From positions 95,574,609 through 95,638,608 of the forward strand of contig JARDYH010000003.1 of assembly GCA_029215795.1 (NCBI GenBank): a stretch of DNA of 64,000 nucleotides. The letters are read 5' to 3'. Below the pieces are notes generated by a model that was not told the origin of the DNA, did no database searches, and saw only the letters and a program-made list of their open reading frames with translations. Source of the DNA: Anniella stebbinsi (taxonomy: Eukaryota; Chordata; Lepidosauria; Squamata; Anniellidae). This document shows, piece after piece, positions 1 through 12,119 of this stretch (positions within the stretch are counted from its first letter, which is position 1; each line of letters begins with the position of its first letter). A program made the translations under genes and the position numbers.

Positions 1-1018
1 GGTCTGGTGGCCAGTGGGGGTCCGTCAAGTGGTACGCAAGGTGGTCCCAGGTAAATCCACCCATCCCTATTTTGAACTGATTGATAAAATAAAATTAGAG
101 CTTTAACTGGCATGTTGTTCCACTAAAGGTTTAGTTGACTACTGGGTGGGTGCTATATCACAAACTCCTTTGAAACTCCATTCACTTTCGAAAGCAGTTC
201 TGAACTATTTTTTGAGAAAAATCTAGCATTCTATCCAATGACAGACCTCCTTAGAGCAGACCCATTGAAGTGAATGGGACTTACGTTAGACATTGGATAC
301 AGTCCCAAGTCTAAAAGCCCCTTTAGGTCACACAAACTCTTCCAATTTCTTTGGATCCCAGCCATTGAGAAAAGTACAAACAAAACAAAACACCAGAGTA
401 CACTCTTCAGTAATTCAATATTCAGAGGACTTATCTTGACTATATATTTGCATTTATATTCCCCGAATGCCATTTGGATATGAAATTACATATAGGCATA
501 GATAAGCCAGTCTAACAAATAGAAAGCAGTAAACCATGGTTTTGAAAATGAAGTCAAATATCCTAAGAGTATAGCCATCTAACCCAGAAATATCTAATTT
601 TATTCTCTCATTATGTCCAATATTTGCTTCTGTAGTTTTTCATTATAAGCTGGACTCAGGACAGGATTGGTAAGGAAAGAAAGTTTTGAAGGAAGTCAGT
701 TCTTGTAGCCATTTTTTAGCTGAACGTGAAGCAGAAGTATATCTCACAAGAAATGTGTTTGAAGTTCTTTCTCCTGCTAATTCCAATTGCAACAGAAAAA
801 GCTTGAGATTTGCCAGGCCTACTTGATTTGTATCGTATATACGATCCAGTTTTGTTCATGTCAAAGCTTCATGAACAGGCCAGAATGGGCCTGCAGTCTA
901 TAATGTTTCATTTCTTGTTGTTTCCTCAAGTGCCAGACAGTAGAAGCAAAAACTGTGCTCGCCAAGGTCAAGCAGTTTGTTGCTTGCTCCCGCATTGGAC
1001 AATCTTCACTGAAGTTGT
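1..1018. other. No recognisable gene
   Basis: AT-rich DNA with only short chance reading frames. I see no LINE protein signature, SINE promoter box, palindrome or long simple repeat. Old decayed repeats cannot be excluded by eye. Confidence 0.5.
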
Positions 1019-1039
1019 AGGGTTGTGTACACCCAGCAT

Positions 1040-1448
1040 GAAAGAAATCAAAATGATGCACCCAAATTGAGTTGCATTTTGATTCATTTTTGACCAGAAT
1101 TTGATCTGTTCACCCACCCATCTCGAATGCATTGCAAATGCATTTGGGGGGGCAAAGTTAGCATATTTCTGAGCTTGCAATCACAAAAATGTATCCATTA
1201 GAAAAAATCTGCACTTTAAAAATGTGCATGGGGTGGGGAATACACATTTTCACCCTTTAGTCGATGAAGGGAAGTAAACACTAAGGTGTGCACCCAAAAC
1301 CAAACAAATCTTGTGTACCCAAATGCACACTTTGCCCATCTCAACAACAACAAAAGCTTGCATTCAGGAACTGGGAGTGAGGCAGACTGAGAGCTTCAAG
1401 GTGGAATTCAGGGAAAGTCAGCAAGTCTTGCTGATTCTCACATCCCTA
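1040..1448. repeat. Possible decayed DNA element, AT-rich
   Basis: This stretch is rich in short words such as TGCATTT, AATGTGCA and TGCACAC, and ends at 1436-1448 in a CACATCCCTA-type terminus. The same vocabulary fills the well-bounded element at 63461-63809. The word CCCAAATT follows the right end (1449-1456) and also occurs at 1062-1069, but the left terminus does not pair with the right one, so the boundaries are uncertain. Confidence 0.25.
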
Positions 1449-1554
1449 CCCAAATTCTAAATGAAAAGTTGAATGCTCGGACCCATCCAACTTAAGCAAG
1501 TTTGCATATTTTGCATTTGTATTTACTTTCTCTCACTGAAACACAGCTCCACGA

Positions 1555-1596
1555 GGAGTAGTATCTTGGAAGCTCTGACTTCCAAGATACTACTCC
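1555..1596. repeat. Perfect 18-bp hairpin
   Basis: The arms 1555-1572 and 1579-1596 are exact reverse complements, separated by the 6-base loop CTCTGA. No target duplication is evident. It may be a remnant of a foldback element or a local inversion; nothing shows that it is transcribed. Confidence 0.8.
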
Positions 1597-2807
1597 AAGC
1601 ATCTGTCCTGAGAGTGGAACTAGATGTGATGCTGGATTTAGGACTGCCTCTGAAAACAATTACACCACGTTGAGTTTACCTTCATTTCCTGGTAACTTCC
1701 AGACAAATTTGCCTAGGTCGTTCTCCGTGTTGCTCTATCACCAGTGTTGTTCTAAACATTACAGTGGAGGGGAAGAATTCAAGCTCAGGCTGTCATCTTG
1801 AGGGCATTCCCACATCAAGTATCACATCATGTTTTGCCCATATCGTGATTGCAACTTCAAACAGGGACCAGGAGTCAGACCCAGATGCTGAGCCAAACAT
1901 CTAGGATATTCTTGGGCCCCAAAACTGGGGACCCCAAAGATAGCACAACTGAGCCAGATTTCCCCAAAGGACCAAACTCTCTACACCTATGGCCTTGCAC
2001 AACCCAGTGTCTGCTCATCAACACAAACAATGCAATAGGCAGGGATTAACAGAGAGTGAAAAGAGTGCTGAGGTATAGGCTGTAGGACATCACCTTTAAA
2101 TCTCTCCACTCATCGTGAAGGGGGATGCGTCTGGGAAGGTACACCCACAAAGGATCTAAAGGCTCAGCTGGAGCTAAGAACCAGATGGAGGGAGTTGTCT
2201 GCATTCTGTGATCTGTCCAAGGTCCTGAAGTACTTGCTCCTGTTTTCTGGTTAAAGGATAGGGGTTCTGCCCATTTATCTTCTGTTAGCCATCTCAAGGC
2301 TGTTAGATGGACCTGCTCGCCTTCCATGGATTCAACTTCACGGGGTTAGAATAGTCGTAGTGGCTAGAAATATATAATGTTCTACTGTGAACATTTGGGT
2401 GTGTGTGAATGTATTGCTTTTGACCCTCCACTTCCAAGTGTACTCCCACTCCCCTTTCTTTACCTTGTTTGTAGTAAACAAGGTTCACACATCATCAGTT
2501 GCTACTTCAGCACCAGTTTTTCCCCCTTTTTCTTTGTCATCTTACTCCTTAGAATTGCATAGTGAATCAGATTTGGCTGTCGCTGAGAGCAAACGAAGTG
2601 AATGCAGAGTGAGGGCAATGCTTCTTGGATCACATTGACCTCTCTTTATGCTGGTTAGGGATCACACAGAATATGAGCAAAACACAACACCACATAGCCA
2701 ATTAAATTTTGTGCAAACATGACCATTTCCTATTCACAGAGCTACGTTCTCTACTGTATTGTCCCCCTGCCTCCTGCATGAACACTTTTGCATTCTTTCA
2801 AATATCC
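1597..2807. other. No recognisable gene
   Basis: Mixed-composition unique-looking DNA. The reading frames on both strands are short and match no family I recognise. Confidence 0.45.
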
Positions 2808-2815
2808 CTAAATAT

Positions 2816-3447
2816 TAGGGCTGATAACAGATCTGGATCTCAATCCCAAATCTGGACCGGATCAGGGTGATCCGGACCTCACGGATCCAGATCCGAACAG
2901 GATTGGGGGAGGTCCGGATCGTTCCAGATAGTTCTGGATCGGACCATTCTGGATCATTCTGGATCGATCCGGATTGATCCAGAGATCCAGGACCCATTGG
3001 CATTCCAGGTCCTTGGCTGCTGGCTGTGCAGCCGGCACCCAGGGATGCCAGGCCGGCAGTGAGTCTAGTGACTTACTGCCCTTCCCCCACTCTCCCGACT
3101 TACCTGCTGACTCCTCGTCATCATCGCTGTCCGCCGCTGACGTCCACTGGCCACCCCTGCTTCCACTCTACTGAGAACAAGGCCTAGGCCTGGTTCTCAG
3201 TAGAGCAGAAACTGTGGTGGCCAGCGGATGGCTGCAGTGGTGACAAGGAGGCAGCAGGTAAACAGGGAGAGTGGAGGGGGGGGGCGGTGAGTCCTTTTCC
3301 CCATAGATTTGCAAGTCTATGAGGAAAAGGAGGGTCTCCAGATCCGAATCTGGATCAGGGGAGGTCTGGTCTAGATTGGGCCCAATCCAGATTGTCTGGA
3401 TCCGGATCCGGACCAGATTGGGGGGGGGGGGGCTGTTCACAGCCCTA
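2816..3447. mobile_element. hAT-like non-autonomous DNA transposon
   Basis: The element begins TAGGGCTGATAACAG and ends CTGTTCACAGCCCTA, which are imperfect terminal inverted repeats. It is flanked by an exact 8-bp duplication CTAAATAT (2808-2815 and 3448-3455), the size typical of hAT transposition. Inside are many GATCCGGA-like words and a perfect central palindrome around CAAGGCCTAGGCCTGG (about 3166-3206), flanked by CTACTGAGAAC arms. No transposase is encoded, so movement would need a transposase in trans. The core motif recurs in the element at 34871-35670. The superfamily call rests on terminus and duplication length only. Confidence 0.8.
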
Positions 3448-3455
3448 CTAAATAT

Positions 3456-4455
3456 TACCAGAAGTGGTTGGTGCTTTTAGTGGTAGCAATAGTATTTGTG
3501 AAAGTGGTCCTCCCGTCTTGGGTCAGTCCTGCTGTATATTTGGTTTGTGTATGTGTGTGTATGTGTAGTTGTATGTATAATACTTTAAATATTTTAAATG
3601 AAATTCATTGGGATGCTGCATTCTATGCCTGATTCCAAATTCTGTGTTTGTCTCGTGAAAAGGCAGAATCATGAATTACACACAGCCCCAATTCTAAGGC
3701 TGCTTTCTAGCTATCCCTTTCACCTTCTGCCAACAATAGAGACAAATGAAAACAGCATTAAATTTGCTTATGAAGCTTGTCATCCAAACTGCAGTGGCAT
3801 GGAAGGTTACAAAGGGCATGAAGAAGGGATTAAACGAAAAGCACAAAGCAAAAGGAAATAAATATTGATTTCTCTTTCCTTATTGACTGCTGCAGTTAGG
3901 TAAGCTGATTTTGGAGTGAGGTCATCAGTCACAATTGGACAGTAATTTGAAAATGGATTACCCAAAGTAGCAATTTCTGCTCCAAAGATTTTTCAACAGA
4001 AAGTCATTCAGTGCTGCAAGAGACCTCATGAAGTAAACGGGGGGAGATCAATGGCTACCTAACGTGCTGTAATGTGCCAGGCACATACTTCAGTGACCAC
4101 GGAGCACTGCTATGGCTTGAATGATTCCCCTCCCCCCCCCGGCGTCTTCTGCTCTCTCTTTACCATCCATAGGTGAATGCTGGATCATTTCATTCTAGGA
4201 AATAAACATTTCAGCAATCTAGTCCAAAAACCTCCTCAAACAGTGTTCTTCACTTTAGACTAATTTAAAGCTAAATAAAATAATGATGCAGCTAGCACCA
4301 CCATTACTTGCAAGGATGTTCTACTTATTTCAGTAAAAGCTGAGCATCCTGCAAGCAACTGAACTTAGGACCAAAGCCTGTTATCACCTTAAATCCAAAC
4401 ACTACACTTCAGCTACCCTGCAGACCAGAGCAGGTGAGGCTGGTGACTCTGCTGT
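3456..4455. other. No recognisable gene
   Basis: Holds a short GT-rich stretch near 3550 and a C-run at 4131-4140, but no coding, SINE or LINE signature I can name. Confidence 0.45.
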
Positions 4456-4872
4456 CAGCAGGGGTGTGAATCCATTCTGGGTTTTAGTCAAAATGAACTC
4501 TAAGGGAGTTGTCCAAGGTGCTGAACCATATCCCCCAAAACAGGCTCATGCAGGACATCCCAGATCATTGTCTCTACTTAAAATTCCCTGCCAGCTCTAC
4601 TTAGTAAGCTCTCAGGATGCAAGGCTTGAAATACATCACTTCACCTCAGAAGAGCTGCTACCAGTCAGAGTAGTAGGCTATATGGTGGCTGGTGGCTCTG
4701 ATATTGGTGGGGCACTGAATCCATTTTGGGTTTTAGTCAGGGACCAGTCAGAACAAAAGGAGCTATCCAAGTTGGTGAGCCCATTTTGGGGATATGGTTC
4801 AGCACTTTGGAGAGCTCCTGGAGTGTTCTGGCTGGCTCTGAATAAAACCCAGCGGGATTCACAGCCCTGCTG
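4456..4872. mobile_element. Foldback DNA element with internal repeat
   Basis: The ends read CAGCAGGGGTGTGAATCC and, inverted, CAGCAGGGCTGTGAATCC. The inverted arms extend over about 4456-4551 and 4775-4872, both including a block around AACCATATCCCC. A further direct copy of the GAATCCATT..GGGTTTTAGTCA block lies at 4712-4741. The related element at 57773-57935 shares the GGTGGCTCTGATGTCAGTG and GAATCCACTC blocks. No matching target duplication is visible, so the exact edges and superfamily are open. Confidence 0.6.
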
Positions 4873-6711
4873 AAATTGGACCCACAAGCCTCCCCTGGAC
4901 CAGACCGAAAAAGAATGATGGTGGTGGAAATCAACCCTTACTGTAAGCTTATCACATTTTCCTTTGGTTGCATGGAATAAGGTTAAAGAAGAAATGAAAA
5001 ACAATGCCTCTGTTGTGGGAGTTTTTGAATTTTACAGGACTCTTCCTCAGGCAGAATGTAAGGAAGATTTTTTTTTAATTTTAAAAATGACCTCTTTGCA
5101 GAATATATTTTACAACAGTGATGGAGAAAACCAAGGGCTTTGCCCTAAAATGGGGCAACCCACCTCAGGCAGCAGATCGGTTGGGTAAGGCGTGGTGGCG
5201 AGATGTTGGGGGACAAAGCTGTATGTGGCTCACAGGACCTGCCCCGTGGCCTCTAAGCTAGCATGACTTCTCTCACTTAGTGTAGAGGCAGCCAGTGTTG
5301 AAGGGAGGGGGCAGGCACAACTTCCCCCTTCACCAGGCAGCAAAATATCATGGGCTGCCCCTGAGAAAACCTCCAGTAGATTAAGTTAAGGCTGGACCAG
5401 AAACCATCTCCCAGCCTAACCAAACTTAATACAGAGTGGTTGTGAAGAGAGAAAAAAAAAACCAAATCATATCTGTGTATCCAGGCATAAGGACGAAATA
5501 GGATAGTACCCTGTGCCACTTGAAAGAAAGGAAGGATGCAACAAATAAATAAATACCCCATTGGCATTTTAATTAAACCAGTGTCAGAAATATCATCTGC
5601 CTTATCCCCAGCCTTCCCTCCCCAAAACTGGTGCAAATATATTTAGTACACCTATCCAATTCCAAGCCACTTTGCATGGATGCCTGCACAGCAATGCAAA
5701 TCACTGAGGTTGCATGGCTGCTGCAGCAGAGGCCACACGAGTCTGCTCTGCCATCTGCCCCCTGCCAAATTGTGCACCTCCACATTGGCTTGGTTCCAGT
5801 TTGTGGAGCTCTGCAATGCACATGAGGTGCCAGCGGGCAGGGGAGGAGCAGGGAGAGGCGGCGGCAAAGGATGTAATTTCTTTTGCATCTCTCTTTTGGC
5901 ATGGAAGGCATGGTGCATTGCGTTCCAGAGTGTGCGTGATGCTCTCCTTGCACCTTTATTGATCTGACTGTCACTGAGCAGTTAGAAGGACTCCCATAAT
6001 TAAAGGCTTGTTTCAGATGCAAAAACATTTCAGGTGATAATCGTATTGGTAGCAGTAAATACTACTTCTTAACTGGCCATAGGGAGGATATCAGGGGAGA
6101 ATAAGAAGAGGTGGTTTGTAGTTCTTTTGAGAAGACATCGATTTAAATTGAAAACAGAACTTGAGAATTTGAGAGCGCACCTGCCCCTGTTAAAATTGGT
6201 ACAGCTCCAGGCTGATCTTTAGGGCAGCAGGGGGGGGCAAACTTGGCAGCTGAACGGGACTGCACCTGTTTTCACCGCAGCTATGTACATCCTTTGAATT
6301 GGACCTAATCTGCTAATGCTTGTTGCATTTGGAGTTTACGGCTCCTCTTCTTCTGAGATTGCAATCAAACGTCAACGTCTGTTTAATAAACAAAATGACA
6401 CTTTGTGATTATTGCATAGCAAAATAGAAGTGAGGTGCAATTTCGTGCCTTCCAGTTAGCAAAAAAGAAAAAGGGGGCATATCAGTGTGCTGTAGGTGAC
6501 ACCAGTTCCTGTCTTGTTTTTGATTTTTTCTGACCCTGGGAAATAAAAGTGGCTCTTTATAGGGAGGGAAATTGGGTTACGGAAAATACGGCTTCTAGTG
6601 AATAAATGCAATTATTGGTGATGATTGTGATGACTTCAGAGGGGATGCATGAGAGAACAGGTCCCCTCTCTTTAGAAAGGGGTGAAAATGCTTTAGGTAC
6701 ACCTTAAAGAG
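4873..6711. other. No recognisable gene
   Basis: Unassigned DNA. The part at about 5690-5960 is richer in GC and purine runs than its surroundings but has no bounded repeat structure that I can define. Longer reading frames here do not resemble known proteins. Confidence 0.4.
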
Positions 6712-7094
6712 TAATAGAATCATAAAATCATAGAACAGTAGAGTTGGAAGGGGCCTATAAGGCCATCGAGTCCAACCCCCTGCTCAATGCAGGAATCCAC
6801 CTTAAAGCATCCCTGACAGATGGTTGTCCAGCTGCTTCTTGAATGCCTCTAATGTGGGAGAGCCCACCACCTCCCTAGGTAATTGGTTCCATTGTTGTAC
6901 TGCTCTAACACTCAGGAAGTTTTTCCTGATGTCCAGCCGGAATCTGGCTTCCTGTAACTTGAGCCCATTATTCCGCGTCCTGCACTCTGGGTTGATCGAG
7001 AAGAGATCCTGGCCCTCTTCTGTGTGACAACCTTTCAAGTACTTGAACAGTGCTATCATGTCTCCCCTCAATCTTCTCTTCTCCAAGGCTAACC
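6712..7094 (-). mobile_element. CR1 LINE 3' end, truncated
   Basis: On the minus strand this encodes the last part of the CR1 ORF2 protein (frame 6802-7086), with the hallmarks QLPREVV and AFKKQLDNHL near its end, preceded by RLDIRKNFLSVRAVQQWNQ. The 3' end has the ATTCTATGATT-type tandem tail of CR1 (TAGAATCATAAAATCATAGAA on the plus strand at 6716-6736). The copy lacks the reverse transcriptase and endonuclease, as is usual for 5'-truncated CR1 insertions. Confidence 0.93.
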
Positions 7095-7240
7095 TTGCCT
7101 AGTTCTGATGGAATGTAGTGGCTAAAAGTGTGACCTGTGAAAACCATCTTTGTCTCAGCCGCAAAGCCACCAAAACCTAGTTCACATACTCTAAAGCACT
7201 CCATAAGGAACATCCTCATGGATGCAAGCGTATATGGCAG

Positions 7241-7355
7241 CCTGGTGTCCTCCAGCTGTTTCAGACTAAAACACCCAGCATTCCTAACCATTGGCCGTGC
7301 TGGCTGGGGCTAGTGGCTGTTGAAGTATACAACGTTTGGAGAGCATCAGGTTGGC
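7241..7355. mobile_element. hAT-like short element remnant
   Basis: Imperfectly palindromic: CTGGTGTCCTCCAGCTGTTT on the left and, inverted, the right end around TTGGAGAGCATCAGG. The middle carries CCAGCATTCCTAACCATTGG and GCTGGCTGGGG, the pattern of a common reptile short DNA element. Related remnants lie at 9768-9880, 35679-35782 and 54461-54600. Confidence 0.6.
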
Positions 7356-9297
7356 CAAGACTGACATAGAGGGAATGACATTTGACTAAGCATAACCACC
7401 TTGAGAGCATAACCACCTTAGCAAATCACACCATTAGTGAATTATTGGTTGCCATGCTCAAGTGAATCACCATTGGGAGGAAGCACTTGTCAGCATGCTT
7501 GTGCTCAGACAGCCACTCTTTTATCCATATGGATTAGACATGGAGAAGCAACGCCGTGCTTGCCCCCCACAATGAACGGGCTGCTTTGAGTGGTCAGAAA
7601 TGCTGGTATCCTTTTCTCTCTAGGCCAAACTCAACATTCTTCAAAGTTTGGTTTATTTACTTCAGTTTAAGTGTTCTCAGCCCCGATCCAGATCCGGATT
7701 TGGAATTGCAGTGCTCCAATTGGGGGGATTTAAACTTCCGTCCCCCCATCCCATTTTCATCCTGAAATTCCACCCCTCACAGAGATTTTATTTTCTTTTT
7801 TTTTACACCTCCCCCTATGTGGGGGTGGAATTTTGGGAGGAAGCTTAACCCCTCTCCCGGAATGCCACAGTCCCAATCTGATATGGAGCCATGCATGTTT
7901 ACACTGAAGTAAATAAGCCAATTCGGAAAAAAAAACATTTAGTTTGGCACCTACGGTATCATGGGGCTAACAGTTCACCCTACCCAGGTCACTGTGAGGA
8001 AGGGGAAAAGATCTGATGGGCCTCCTCTGCCTTTGAGGAAGCCTTCTACTGCCTGCTGTTTCATCTCTGATCCCCAAGGATAGTTCTCTGCTTCCTGGAG
8101 CACAAGAATGGGATAGGAAGGGCCAGAAGGCAAGAGGGCACAGCAGGCACAGCCTAATGACAGCTGACTGCACCTGCATCAGTTTTGCTCAGAAGAATTC
8201 AAGCAGGGATCACATGGGAGAACAGCTCTGCCTGAATTCTCATGATGCCCTAATGCAGACTTTTTGTATATTGGACTTCAGAGTGTCTGAGTTAGGCCTC
8301 GGCAGACCCAGTCCGCTGTCTGCAGTATGGGGAACATGGGGATCAGAATACTTAAGCTCTCTATAAAGCAAAATATATACAATATTATATTTAGTATAAT
8401 AAGACAAAAACCAGATCTACAACTAGGGTCATATTGATTTGATTCGATCCCATCACAGTGACACTATATCCCCCTTGCACATTTATACAATGGCATCTGT
8501 TGCAGTATTTTGAATATGGAATAAAATGCAGGAAATAAGACTAGAAAAGTGCTACACAGAATGCATAATGTGTCCCAAAGCTACCTGGTCACTTCAATAC
8601 CATTAAAATGCACTTGTATAGGTCTAACCTCATTGTGTACACTAATGCTCAGCTCAATTTTCCGAGAGCCAGTCCTTGTGTAACTCAGACAGCACCATCT
8701 ACTCAAAAGAGGGAGGCTTGAGCAGGGTTGAGGGTGCCCCAAGGGTTACAGGAATACAAAGTGTCATTAAATAAACCCTAAATGTGGGGGACACCCACAA
8801 CAGCCCAATCTGGATGGAGTGTGTTCAGTGGCCATTAAATGCTGACTAACTGGGGGGGGGGGGGGTTGGATGCAGATAGAATGGGGTGTCCTGAACAGGA
8901 GCACTCCACTCTGCCACATTTTGTTTCAGGTCCCACGTAGAGTAATGCTACTTATAATTTAAATGGCCTTTTTGTGTTCTCAAAGTACTCATCTCAGTAA
9001 GCCTGTGAGACAGGTCAATATTACTGCTGATGCTGCAGCTACTTAAATGTGCATAATTTGCTCTCAAACCTTAGGTTCCCAAACCCTGCCATATGATCAA
9101 TGTTCAGGGTTTTCCCTGCTAGCCCCTGCCTTACATCTGAAGGTAGAGGCAGTCATCAATGGGCTTTCAAAGATGATGTGAACACATAGCAGGCAACTTC
9201 TCTCCTTCCCATGCCAGTGTTGCCTTTCTAGGGATCTGTGACCATAATAACAAGGACAGCCCTCCCCACCCTGGGGCCTTCAAGATGTTTTGGACTT
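7356..9297. other. No recognisable gene; G-run
   Basis: Mostly unassigned. A G14 run lies at 8852-8865. At about 7680-7705 the words GATCCAGATCCGGAT recall the element at 2816-3447, but no termini are found. A short stretch near 8940-9050 has weak SINE resemblance. Confidence 0.4.
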
Positions 9298-9725
9298 CAT
9301 AAGAACATGAGATCAGACTAAGGGTTCATTTAGTCCAGCATTCTGTTCACAGCTACACCTGGGAAACCCACAAGCAGGAGTACAAGAGCATCCTCCCACC
9401 CATGTTCCCCAGCGACTGATGTACATAGGCATACTGTCTCTGATATTGGATGTAGCATTTAGCCATCAGGACTAGGGGGCATTGATAGCCTTCTTCTCCA
9501 GGAATTTGTCTAACCCCTTTTAAAGCCATCCAAATTGGTGGCCATCACTATGTCTTGTGGTAGTGAATTCCTTTGTTTAACTGTGTGAAGAAGTACCTCC
9601 TTTTAGCTGTCCTAAATCTCCCACCAATCAGCTTCACGGGATGACCCTGGGTTCTAGTATTTTGAGAGAGGGAGAAAAATGTCTCCCTATCTGTTTTCTC
9701 CACACCACACATAATTTTGTGCACA
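9298..9725 (-). mobile_element. CR1 LINE 3' end, truncated
   Basis: A second CR1 subfamily, 5'-truncated, minus strand. The plus strand starts AAGAACATGAGATCAG and contains TTTAGTCCAGCATTCTGTTC and the block TTTAAAGCCATCCAAATTGG, shared with the copies at 43410-43600 and 51007-51460. Its coding part is the same C-terminal ORF2 segment as at 51183-51467 but carries more damage. Confidence 0.88.
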
Positions 9726-9767
9726 TCTCTTATGTCTTCCCTTACTTGAACTTATTTACTTACTTAC

Positions 9768-9880
9768 TGATGCTGATGGAACTTCAAGTCCCAGCAGCCC
9801 CAGTCACCATTGCTAATGATCAGGAGTTCTGAGAATTGTAGTCCAAAACATCTGGAAGGCACCAGGTTGAGGAAACCTGG
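9768..9880. mobile_element. hAT-like short element remnant
   Basis: Contains ACTTCAAGTCCCAGCAGCCC and, inverted, AATTGTAGTCCAAAACATC followed by GGCACCAGGTTGAGGAAACC. The arms are partly complementary. It follows the CR1 copy within 50 bases. The edges are approximate. Confidence 0.55.
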
Positions 9881-10475
9881 CATAGAAGGTATGTCATAGT
9901 AGGTTCCTTCCATAGGACTTCAGGCTGCTGGCTTAACTGGAACAGTGGGGCAAGAAGACATTTTGCAGTAGCCCCCTTGCTGCTCAGATACAATCAGGGA
10001 AACCCATAGTTTCTGTGCCAGTTTAAGCCATTTGAAAGGTTTGAGGTGCCAGAGTAATGGGAATGCCACCTGCCAGGATAAGGATCAATGCCTTCTTCTC
10101 TCTGCACCTGTAAATTCTTGGGGAATTATTCAGCCAAAGAAGAGATTTAAGCACAAATTCATCTCTTCCAATTGAATCCAGTGGAACTTAATAGTGTTTA
10201 ATGTGCCTGGACTGTGTTCTTTATTTGTAGATGTCATGTAAAACAGCATCTTTACATTTGTGCTGCCATGTAATATTTGCTTTCATCCTTATGCATTTAT
10301 CTTCCTTCTGTTCATCTAATTCTGTCATCGGAATAAAGAGAGCTGAGTTGATTAATCACAGGACTACAATGGATCAAGCAAATCTGTGAGTTTGCATATG
10401 AATGAAAATAATAGTTCTAAAGAAAAAGAATCTACTTAAAAATCAGCACCTTCTTAGCAGCTGAGCTATGGGCAG

Positions 10476-10640
10476 GGACTGTAGCTCAAGGATACAGCAC
10501 ACACTTTGCATGCAGAAGGTCTTAATTTCAATCCCAAGCATGTGATTCTGGCCTGAAACTCTGAAGAGTCACTGCCAATCAGTGTTGATAATACTAAGCT
10601 TAATGGACCAGCGGTCTGACTCACTATGAACTTCATAAAT
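10476..10640 (+). mobile_element. tRNA-derived SINE (tRNA-Ala-like head)
   Basis: The head reads CTGTAGCTCAAGGATACAG, an A-box-like segment, then ACTTTGCATGCAGAAGGTC and a decayed B box TTTCAATCCC. This is the layout of a tRNA-Ala-derived squamate SINE. The body continues with GACTCACTATGAACTTC. A minus-strand copy lies at 44930-45115. Several substitutions in the boxes make it unlikely to be a working tRNA gene. Confidence 0.75.
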
Positions 10641-12042
10641 TTATAGGCAGGAGCTTACTATTTTTGTGTATGGGAGGGTGGGGATCAGGCAGAAGGAATC
10701 TCTCTTCTAAAATGGTGTCTGCCATGTGTACTTTAATTTTATTTTTAATTCTGCTGTCTGATTAATTGGAGGCACTTTTTTTAATTGACCAAAAGGGTTT
10801 TCATAACATAAGTTAACTGTCCTAAATGGAACACAACTTCTCATTTTGTAGGGAAAATATCATACATATACATTCACACTCACATTAACACAGTGGGCTT
10901 TTTTTTTTTAAAAAAGCTGTTTTTAATTCAGCAAAGATTAATGCAGGCTATATCCCAAGTAACATACATTTTGCTTGTTCCTCGCCCTAAAGTTGTTCCC
11001 ATTATTGTTACAACATGCTTGCACTTAAACATTTCACTTGGAAGAAATTCAATACAATTTTTCTTGCTCTATTAAAATATACCATAAGATATTACTTTAA
11101 AGAAACCACTGAGGTATAATGAAATTTGCTTTTATTTTGAGGAATATGCAACTACTAACATGTTCTGGTTGTTAGTAGTTGCATGTTAGTAGGAAGGAAA
11201 GATTCAATGTAGTCTATTAATCAGGACTGTTATGAATTTGCCTTGTTTAATGCTTCTCCTAGGAACTGAAACACCTGCGATTTTAGCCTGTGCATTAGAT
11301 TGGAATGTGCTTTGGTGCTGGCTTTGCTGATTAAACTAAAATGTCTCTTTATCAAATGCTACATGAAAATCCATAAGAAACACCATGTTCCCCCTCCCCC
11401 AAAATGCTCTACTTGGGAACTTACCAATTAGATTCTTAAATTCTGAATTGGAATGAAACATATAGAATAATAGCTGAGTGTTGTGCACACTTTGAAATGT
11501 TAATTCAAATATATTTTCAAAGGGTTCTTGTAAAAATAAGAATATTTACATTTTCAACAGAATTGCACAGCTTTCTGTTCAGTTTAAAGGAATACCAACA
11601 AATCTGTCTTGTACCGAATGACAATCTTATCATGTGAATGAATGTTTTATGCTGCTTTGCTTCATAAGGTCTCTGCCTATGAAAAGATGGATGTGAGGAA
11701 GTTTTACATTTCCATACACACCAATCAAAATCCCCTTGCTTTCATTAGCAAATTGTGATAACTGAGTTTTATATGAGTAAACCTCTGCTGACTCACTTCT
11801 GTCCTGCTGAGGGTTTTGTATACTACCCCAGTACTTTTAAAAGCATTCCAGAGATAGTAAACATAATACAGAGAGAGCATGTAATGGCCAACTATTTCTA
11901 CAGAAGAAGAAGGGTGAACAGTCTCCCAGCTTTTTTTAAACTGAAAATCACCCTGAGGTGCTGCAATTGTGTGTGGAAAATAGGAAGAGCCCGCTGCATT
12001 TATTGCTCCAGTCTGCAGTCAAAATCTATCCTGTATGCAGGA

Positions 12043-12046
<4 letters not shown>
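10641..12046. other. No recognisable gene
   Basis: AT-rich DNA holding the hairpin at 11148-11182. Nothing else was identified. Confidence 0.45.
11148..11182. repeat. 13-bp hairpin
   Basis: GCAACTACTAACA at 11148-11160 pairs exactly with TGTTAGTAGTTGC at 11170-11182. A further TGTTAGTAGG follows the right arm. No element boundaries are visible. Confidence 0.75.

Positions 12047-12116
<70 letters not shown>
12047..12116. repeat. Compound (TC)n(TG)n microsatellite
   Basis: An uninterrupted TC tract to about 12077 passes directly into a TG tract ending at 12116. The open reading frames across it are artefacts of the dinucleotide repeat. Confidence 0.97.

Positions 12117-12119
<3 letters not shown>

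Noticed and set aside
10476..10550. Functional tRNA-Ala gene
   Set aside because: The head is followed by a SINE body and the A and B boxes carry substitutions; a reverse copy of the same unit occurs at 44930-45115.
12047..12116. Short proteins through the TC/TG tract
   Set aside because: Dinucleotide repeats keep several frames open by chance.
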